The notes under the pieces are model-generated. The model was not told the DNA's origin. It searched no databases and saw nothing but the letters and a program-made list of their open reading frames with translations. Both the position numbers and the translations under genes were made by a program. Shown here one piece after another: positions 58,966 to 64,000 of a stretch of DNA of 64,000 nucleotides. The DNA lies in contig JARLIO010000011.1 of the NCBI GenBank assembly GCA_031291675.1, positions 29,846-93,845 of the forward strand. The letters are read 5' to 3'. Position 1 is the first letter of the stretch. The number at the start of each line of letters is the position of its first letter. The stretch is from Azospirillaceae bacterium (GTDB taxonomy: Bacteria > Pseudomonadota > Alphaproteobacteria > Azospirillales > Azospirillaceae).

Positions 58966-60498
58966 TTACGGCTGGTTGAAGTCGAGCGCTGCGGTCAGAT
59001 CACCGACCGACGGGTTGCCATGGGCGACCAGCGCTTCGTCACGCGCCTTCAAACCGGGCAACACCGGCAGGTCAAAGCGGCGGGTGATCAGGTGCAGGAT
59101 CGACGTCGTGTCGTACAGCGTATGATCGACGAACCCCTTGCGGGCAAAGGGCGACACGATCAGCGTCGGGATCCGCGAACCGGGGCCCCAACGGTCGGCC
59201 TTGGGCGGAGCCACATGATCCCAGAAACCGCCATTCTCGTCATAGGTGACAATCACGACCATATGTTGCCATTGCGGACTTTTCTGCAGATGGCTGATCA
59301 GGTCGGCGATGTGACGATCGCCGGATTCGACATCGGCATAGCCGGCATGTTCGTTCAGATCACCCTGCGGCTTGTAGAAGGTCACCGGGGGCAGCGATCC
59401 GGCATCGATCGCCTTGATCAGCTCGACACCGGACAGACCGGCATCCTTGATATGTTCGGCACGCGCCGGCGTTCCCGGGGCCATATCAGCGAAATAATTG
59501 AAAGGCTGGTGGTGGAACTGGAAATTCGGCACCGGCGTCGCGTTCTTGCCGTCCAAAGCCACCTGCCAAGCACCCGAATACCACACCCAGCCCACGCCCT
59601 TGGCACTCAACAGATCGCCGATCGTCTGTTCGGTTTGCGGCGGCAGGGTGGTCGGATTGGCCGGATCGGCAAAGGCCGGGTTGCCATCAGCCGCCGGCTT
59701 GTTGGCACTGGGCTGATAAGGCGGCTGCATCGTGTTGATTGCGTAGAAATCCGGCGTCAACCCGCCATCCTTGACGAATTTGGGGATGCCGTCGATCGCC
59801 GAGGCCGGCGATCCGGCCGCGACGGTCAGAGACACGCCATCGGGTTCGACCGCGGAAATCAGCCCCTTGGCCGGGCTGGTATCGGCATGGGGATAGGTCG
59901 GCGTGCAGGCACAGACCAGCCAGAAATGGTTCAGGAACGAGCCGCCAAAGGCGCCCATGAAGAAATTATCGGCCAGGGTATAGCTCCGGGCGACTTCCCA
60001 CAGCGGCAGTTTCGCGCCGTCATAATGGCCCATGACCAGCGCGCCGGAGTCGGCGTAGGCGACGAAACGGTCATTCTTGCCGCCGTCGATCTGCATCTGG
60101 TTCTGGTAGAACCGGTGCCACAGATCGTTGGTGACGACGCTGAGCGGGGTGTTGAAGCCCTGGGGATCATCGATCGCAAAGGGCTGATTGGCCAGATGCG
60201 CGGTCTGGGCCTCGGTCACCGGCGGCGTTACGCCCTTGGCGGTCAGGCCATGCCAGACCGGCGCCAATTCCTTGAGCACTGTGCCATCGCGATCGAGCTG
60301 CTGCGCCTCGGCCGGAGTGACCTTCTGCAAACCGTTGGCGCCGGGGAATGCGCCGTAGAGATTATCGAAGCTGCGATTCTCGGCATAGATCACGACGATA
60401 TTGTCGATGCTGTCGATACCGGCAGCCACCGCGCCACCCGCCCAGCCGATGGAGGATCCGGCGGCCAGCAGTCCCAATATCCAGGTCCGCGTTTTCAT
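58966..60498 (-). CDS. Exported phosphoesterase, acid phosphatase/phospholipase C family
   Basis: A 510-residue protein of the PF04185 family. A signal peptide (about 1-27, ending GAVAAG) is followed by the metal-binding start IVVIYAENRSFDNLYGAFPG with the conserved Glu-Asn-Arg-Ser-Phe. Later motifs include FGGSFLNHFWLVCACTPTYP and, near the C-terminus, VIVTYDENGGFWDHVAPP plus SRIPTLIVSPFARKGFVDHT. Such enzymes hydrolyse phosphomonoesters or phospholipids in the periplasm or outside; the sequence looks closest to AcpA-like acid phosphatases. AAAGGAAATCCC precedes the ATG. It is divergent from the cytochrome c peroxidase gene. Confidence 0.85.
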   Translation of the reverse strand: MKTRTWILGLLAAGSSIGWAGGAVAAGIDSIDNIVVIYAENRSFDNLYGAFPGANGLQKVTPAEAQQLDRDGTVLKELAPVWHGLTAKGVTPPVTEAQTAHLANQPFAIDDPQGFNTPLSVVTNDLWHRFYQNQMQIDGGKNDRFVAYADSGALVMGHYDGAKLPLWEVARSYTLADNFFMGAFGGSFLNHFWLVCACTPTYPHADTSPAKGLISAVEPDGVSLTVAAGSPASAIDGIPKFVKDGGLTPDFYAINTMQPPYQPSANKPAADGNPAFADPANPTTLPPQTEQTIGDLLSAKGVGWVWYSGAWQVALDGKNATPVPNFQFHHQPFNYFADMAPGTPARAEHIKDAGLSGVELIKAIDAGSLPPVTFYKPQGDLNEHAGYADVESGDRHIADLISHLQKSPQWQHMVVIVTYDENGGFWDHVAPPKADRWGPGSRIPTLIVSPFARKGFVDHTLYDTTSILHLITRRFDLPVLPGLKARDEALVAHGNPSVGDLTAALDFNQP

Positions 60499-60693
60499 GG
60501 GATTTCCTTTTGACAGCGAAAGCATCGCCCTGTTGCCCGGGCCCCGGCGATCATGCCGCCCGTGCATTGCCGAAATATGACGTTCACGGAATTCCCTGAA
60601 TCTTCACACAAACTCTGTGGCAACAGCGCCATTGTGCCGCCGAGGGTTGAGAAGCCCCCGGACCGTCCCCGAACCGCCGATCACAGGGTCGAT

Positions 60694-61956
60694 ATGCCTG
60701 CCTTTGCCCCTCTCTTGCCCCGCCCCCCGATCGGCACCGTCCTGTTGGGGTTGCTGGCCCTGATCCTGGGGGCAACCGCCTGTTTTGCCGCGGATCCATC
60801 CCCGACAGGACGGTCGCGGGCCGAGGTTTACCATCAGGTCGACGCCATGGCCGAAGTGGGACAGATCCTGTTTTCCGACCCGGCGCTGTCGGCCTCGGGG
60901 CGACTGTCCTGCGCCTCCTGCCACAGTCCGCAGAACGCCTATGGCCCGCCCAACGGCCTGGCGGTCCAGCTCGGCGGACCCCGGATGCGGTCGATGGGAA
61001 CCCGGGCGGTGCCGTCGCTGCGCTATCTTCAGGCGATACCCGCTTTCACCGAACATTTCTTCGAGTCCGACGACGAAGGCGATGACAGCATCGATAACGG
61101 GCCGACCGGCGGCCTGACCTGGGATGGCCGGGTCGACCGGCTGCGCGACCAGGCGAAGATTCCCCTGCTGTCGCCGGTTGAAATGGCCAATGCCAGCCCC
61201 GCGGCGATCGTCGCCACGGTCCGCGCCGCACCCTACGCCGACGCGCTGCGCGGCGCCTTCGGCGACAGCGTGTTCGACCACCCGGACACCACGTTCAACG
61301 CGATTCTTGAGGCGCTGGAGGTCTATCAGCAGCGCTCCGCCAGTTTCTATCCCTACAGCAGCCGCTATGATGCCTACCTCGCCGGCCGGGCAACCCTGTC
61401 CCCGGCGGAGCAGCACGGGCTGGCGCTGTTCGAGGACCCCGCCAAAGGCAATTGCGCCCGCTGCCATGTCAGCCGACCCGACGCCAACGGCACACCGCCG
61501 CAATTCACCGACTATGGCCTGGTCGCGCTGGGCGTGCCGCGCAACAGGACGATCGCGGTCAATGCCGATCCCGACCATTACGATCTCGGCCTGTGCGGGC
61601 CCGATCGCACCGACATGCGCACCCAGCCGCACTATTGCGGCCTGTTCATGACGCCGACGCTGCGCAATGTCGCCACCCGGCACAGCTTCTTTCACAATGG
61701 CGTCATCCATAGCCTCAAAGAGGCCATCGCCTTCTATGTCGAGCGCGATACCAAACCCGAAAAATGGTACCCGCCGGATGCGGATGGCAAGGTCCACAAA
61801 TTCGACGATCTGTGGTCGGCCTATGTCGGCAATGTCGAAATGGACGCGCCGTTCGGCGGCCAGCCCGGCGACCCGCCGGCGCTGTCCGAGGCCGAAATCG
61901 ACGACATGGTCGCCTTCCTGCGGACCCTGACCGACGCCGACCAAACAAGCAATTGA
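60694..61956 (+). CDS. Di-heme cytochrome c peroxidase, MauG/CcpA family
   Basis: A 420-residue exported di-heme protein. A signal peptide (about 1-33, ending ATACFAA) precedes heme site CASCH (73-77) and a second CARCH (254-258). Family segments WDGRVDRLRDQAKIPLLSPV, NVATRHSFFHNGVIHSLKEA and the terminal DDMVAFLRTLTDAD are present. It reduces peroxide using electrons from a small cytochrome, or oxidises a protein target like MauG. The ATG at 60694 follows CAGGG. It is divergent from an exported phosphoesterase, a pairing I recall from other proteobacteria. A 17-base tandem repeat starts at its stop. Confidence 0.9.
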   Translation: MPAFAPLLPRPPIGTVLLGLLALILGATACFAADPSPTGRSRAEVYHQVDAMAEVGQILFSDPALSASGRLSCASCHSPQNAYGPPNGLAVQLGGPRMRSMGTRAVPSLRYLQAIPAFTEHFFESDDEGDDSIDNGPTGGLTWDGRVDRLRDQAKIPLLSPVEMANASPAAIVATVRAAPYADALRGAFGDSVFDHPDTTFNAILEALEVYQQRSASFYPYSSRYDAYLAGRATLSPAEQHGLALFEDPAKGNCARCHVSRPDANGTPPQFTDYGLVALGVPRNRTIAVNADPDHYDLGLCGPDRTDMRTQPHYCGLFMTPTLRNVATRHSFFHNGVIHSLKEAIAFYVERDTKPEKWYPPDADGKVHKFDDLWSAYVGNVEMDAPFGGQPGDPPALSEAEIDDMVAFLRTLTDADQTSN

Positions 61957-61984
61957 GCGCCGGGGCCAATTGAGCGCCGGGGCC
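61951..61984. repeat. 17-bp tandem duplication at a stop codon
   Basis: AATTGAGCGCCGGGGCC occurs at 61951-61967 and again at 61968-61984; the first copy contains the TGA stop (61954-61956) of the cytochrome c peroxidase gene. Confidence 0.95.
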
Positions 61985-62223
61985 CGGCGCTTTGGCGGCG
62001 AGATCGTGCGCGAAATAGATCAAGACTCGTATCGGCCAACGTGCCGTCGATCTTTCAGTGCAGCCAACTTAACGATTTATTAATGATAATTGAACCAGCC
62101 CGATCACGGTGGAGAGAGGGAGCAACTCCTGCCTGTTTCATCAAAGTTTAATTGTGCTGACACGAAATTTGCCAGGTAGCGAACGTTTATTGTTATTGAT
62201 TTTTCCAACCAGGGACACCAGCC

Positions 62224-62412
62224 ATGCGTAACCTGATCCGCAAATTCATCCGCAACGAACGCGCCGCCACCGCCCTCGAATACGGGTTGCTCGCAGCCCT
62301 GATCGCCGGCGGGATCATCGTGGGCGCAAGAACTCTCGGCAACAGCATCACCAACATGTTCAGTACAATGTCAACCACCATGAACACCGCCGCAGGCAAC
62401 GTCCAGAAATAA
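62224..62412 (+). CDS. flp: Flp-type pilin
   Basis: A 62-residue Flp/Fap pilin. A basic 14-residue leader (MRNLIRKFIRNERA) is followed by the processing region ATALEYGLLAALIAGGIIVG with the invariant Glu-Tyr (19-20); cleavage is expected about five residues before the Glu. The rest is a single hydrophobic helix and a short polar tail. It is polymerised into Tad pili used for surface attachment. It is preceded by an A/T-rich leader of about 150 bases and CCAGGGACACC. Confidence 0.93.
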   Translation: MRNLIRKFIRNERAATALEYGLLAALIAGGIIVGARTLGNSITNMFSTMSTTMNTAAGNVQK

Positions 62413-62443
62413 CGGTTCCGTTCGCGTCGAGAGATCGCCCGTC

Positions 62444-62899
62444 ATGGCCGACTGCCGGGTTTTTGCCGCCGGGCTTCTGCTCGCCGCTGCGGGGCTCGAC
62501 ATCAGGAGCCGGCGGGTGCCAAATCTTGTCAGTATCCTGCTTCTGGCAACGGGGCTCGTCGCCGATTGGCTACGGCCCGATGGCCCGTCGCCCGCCGCCG
62601 GTCTGCTGGCCGCAACGATCGTTCTCGTCGTCGGATTTGGGTTGTTCCAGACCGGGATGCTGGGCGGTGCCGATGTCAAGCTGATGGTCGGCACCGCCGC
62701 CTGGCTTGGCCTGCCCCGACTCGGCACGCTGCTGCTCGGAACCGCCCTCGCCGGTGGTGTCGTCAGTCTGGCGACGCTGGCATTCGCCGGATTATGCCGG
62801 CGATCCGCCAGCGCGCCGGGTAAATCGATTGAAGTTCCTTATGCCGTTGCCATCGCCATCGGTGGCATCGGCGCGCTTTATTTCAAGCCATTCGAATAG
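62444..62899 (+). CDS. cpaA: Prepilin peptidase CpaA/TadV
   Basis: A 151-residue A24 prepilin peptidase (small Tad type). The two catalytic aspartates are Asp19 in LDIRSRRVPN and Asp77 in GGADVKLM. Four to five membrane helices fill the rest. It cleaves the Flp leader at the inner membrane. It starts 31 bases after flp. No SD is obvious (GAGAGATCGCCC). Confidence 0.92.
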   Translation: MADCRVFAAGLLLAAAGLDIRSRRVPNLVSILLLATGLVADWLRPDGPSPAAGLLAATIVLVVGFGLFQTGMLGGADVKLMVGTAAWLGLPRLGTLLLGTALAGGVVSLATLAFAGLCRRSASAPGKSIEVPYAVAIAIGGIGALYFKPFE

Positions 62900-62936
62900 T
62901 TCGCGTCGCTGCCGCCCATAATGGAGTTGCTGGTCG

Positions 62937-63839
62937 ATGAAGTTGCATCGTTTTTTGATGCTGATGGTGGCTCTGATCCTGCTCGGCGCCGGCGTGCTGA
63001 TTGCCGGATCCGTGCTCAGCCTCCAACAGGCACAGGTCGTGGAGCGTCCGGCACCGCCGCCGCTGGCGCGGCGCGCCGTCATGACCGCGTCCCATGCCAT
63101 CGCCGCCGGCGGCTTCCTGCAAGGCGGCGACATCACCTGGAGCGACATTCCGGAAAACACGCTGCGGCCGGAACTGTTCGTCAAGGGTGCCGACAGCCCC
63201 GACACGCTACAGGGTTATGTCGTCGTCACCCCGATTGCCGCGGGCCAGGCGATCGAACGGCCGATGCTGGTTTCACCGCGGGAAAAGGGCTTCCTGGCCG
63301 CGGCCCTCACGCCGGGGCGCCGTGCCATCAGCGTCGCCGTCGACGAGGTTTCCGGCAATGCCGGTCTGATCTATCCCGGCGACCATGTCGACATGCTGAT
63401 CACCAGCACGGTCAACGATCCCGGGGTCGATTCATCCCACCGCCTGGTTGGCGAGGTGGTGCAGCGCAACATCCGCGTGCTCGCCGTCGACCAGGGCATG
63501 CGCGGCGCCACCGAAATGCCGCCGGACAAGGCCGGCGGCGCTGAGCGCCGGCCGGCGCGCACGGTCACGATCGAGGTCGCCCCGCAGGAGGCCGAACGGG
63601 TCGCGGTCGCCAGCACCATGGGCCATATCGTGCTGATCCTGCGCAGCCTCCAGCCGGTCGCCGCCAATACCGTCAATCAGGATGCCCCTGACACCGCGCC
63701 GGTATGGGCCGGGGACGTGCTGACCGCGCTCGGCCAGATCAAACCGGCGCATGTCGACGAGGCGGCACCGGCCGCGGGGGGGGGGGGGGGGGGGGGGCCG
63801 CCCCCGCGCCCCCCGACCCGCAGCGGGCGGGCGAACTGA
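62937..63839 (+). CDS. cpaB: Tad pilus assembly protein CpaB/RcpC, C-terminus disrupted
   Basis: A 300-codon frame. An N-terminal membrane helix (about 5-27) is followed by a SAF domain (TASHAIAAGGFLQGGDITWS, GYVVVTPIAAGQAIERPMLV) and the RcpC domain (AISVAVDEVSGNAGLIYPGD, HVDMLITSTVND, TVTIEVAPQEAERVAVASTM, HIVLILRSLQPV). This is standard CpaB up to about residue 278. A run of 22 G (63776-63797) then shifts into a Pro/Arg-rich tail. One G more or two fewer would instead read APPDPQRAGELI, a plausible CpaB end, before a poly-A stretch. The true 3' end is therefore uncertain. Confidence 0.85.
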   Translation: MKLHRFLMLMVALILLGAGVLIAGSVLSLQQAQVVERPAPPPLARRAVMTASHAIAAGGFLQGGDITWSDIPENTLRPELFVKGADSPDTLQGYVVVTPIAAGQAIERPMLVSPREKGFLAAALTPGRRAISVAVDEVSGNAGLIYPGDHVDMLITSTVNDPGVDSSHRLVGEVVQRNIRVLAVDQGMRGATEMPPDKAGGAERRPARTVTIEVAPQEAERVAVASTMGHIVLILRSLQPVAANTVNQDAPDTAPVWAGDVLTALGQIKPAHVDEAAPAAGGGGGGGPPPRPPTRSGRAN

Positions 63840-63900
63840 TAAAAAACAAAAAAAAAAAAAAAAAAAAAAAAAAATAAAAAAAAAAAAACAAAACAACAAA
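63776..63900. repeat. Poly-G and poly-A homopolymer tracts
   Basis: Twenty-two consecutive G (63776-63797) are followed, 43 bases on, by an A-rich stretch at 63841-63900 with runs of 6, 27 and 13 A separated by single C or T. Nothing similar occurs elsewhere in this G/C-rich window except near 48.4 kb. It interrupts the end of cpaB and the space before the next pilus gene. Confidence 0.95.
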
Positions 63901-63934
63901 GAACCCCCACGATCTGCCTCGGACAGGTATCCGA

Positions 63935-64000
63935 ATGGCAGGGGAACAACGAAACTGGGCGACGCAACTTGCCGTAGCCGTGCTTCTTTTCAGCGCGTGC
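63935..64000 (+). CDS. Start of an exported protein, probably the next Tad gene
   Basis: Twenty-two codons reach the window edge: MAGEQRNWATQLAVAVLLFS followed by AC. This looks like a signal peptide, possibly a lipoprotein one because of the Cys. In Tad operons the secretin cpaC/rcpA usually follows cpaB, so that is the first guess, but the sequence is too short to decide. Confidence 0.4.
   Translation, partial: MAGEQRNWATQLAVAVLLFSAC

Noticed and set aside
59020..60513. Plus-strand open frame of 497 codons
   Set aside because: Antisense to the phosphoesterase gene, which has complete family motifs and a signal peptide.
1..64000. tRNA, rRNA, CRISPR arrays, insertion sequences, prophage genes
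   Set aside because: Looked for and not seen. The homopolymer and tandem repeats noted elsewhere are not CRISPR-like, and no transposase or integrase was recognised.

Overview
The window is a high-GC chromosomal segment from a flagellated alphaproteobacterium. The closest match I can argue is a Rhodospirillales-type organism. The evidence is the FliX, FlbT and FlaF regulators, the fliL-fliM-DUF6468-motE gene order, a Caulobacter-type sigF-nrsF pair, an RHH_4 protein, and sigma-54 style GG-N10-GC promoters in front of flagellar genes. No rRNA, tRNA, CRISPR array or intact insertion sequence was seen.

Layout. 1-2 kb: the end of a sugar-uptake locus (LacI regulator and a truncated ABC solute-binding protein). 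2.2-6.2 kb: an ECF sigma factor with its membrane anti-sigma factor (SigF/NrsF type), divergent from a bufferin-type RiPP operon (bufA-bufB-bufC-doxX) that has a clear SigF-type promoter. 6.3-19 kb: mixed housekeeping and accessory genes (exonuclease, DUF347 membrane protein, PPP phosphatase, Old Yellow Enzyme, a CheZ-like protein, RHH protein, DUF2147 protein, TetR-MFS pair, Crp/Fnr regulator). 19-46.3 kb: a large flagellar cluster. The left arm on the minus strand is fliL-fliM-DUF6468-motE-cheZ-like-two motB-like genes-AMIN/TPR protein. The right arm on the plus strand is flgF-flgG-flgA-flgH-flgH', then (after dksA and fliX on the minus strand) flgI-flgJ-flgN-fliK-flgD-flgE-flgE', a minus-strand TPR/ATP-grasp gene, and flbT-flaF-flaF'.

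46.5-58.9 kb: flgK and flgL are embedded in a set of TPR-fused modifying enzymes: TPR-methyltransferase, TPR-GT61, two TPR-OGT (GT41-like) proteins and a stand-alone glycosyltransferase. The last three follow flgL with start/stop overlaps, so the hook-associated proteins and the glycosyltransferases probably share one sigma-54 transcript. 59-62 kb: an exported phosphoesterase divergent from a di-heme cytochrome c peroxidase. 62.2-64 kb: the start of a Tad/Flp pilus operon (flp, cpaA/tadV, cpaB, then the first 22 codons of an exported protein).

Main points of interest are the SigF-controlled bufferin operon; duplication of flgH, flgE, flaF, cheZ and motB-like genes within one flagellar cluster; very Ser/Thr-rich axial proteins encoded beside OGT enzymes; a TPR/ATP-grasp fusion; short tandem duplications at or near gene ends; and suspicious homopolymer tracts in two genes (48.4 kb and 63.8 kb), which may be assembly errors.
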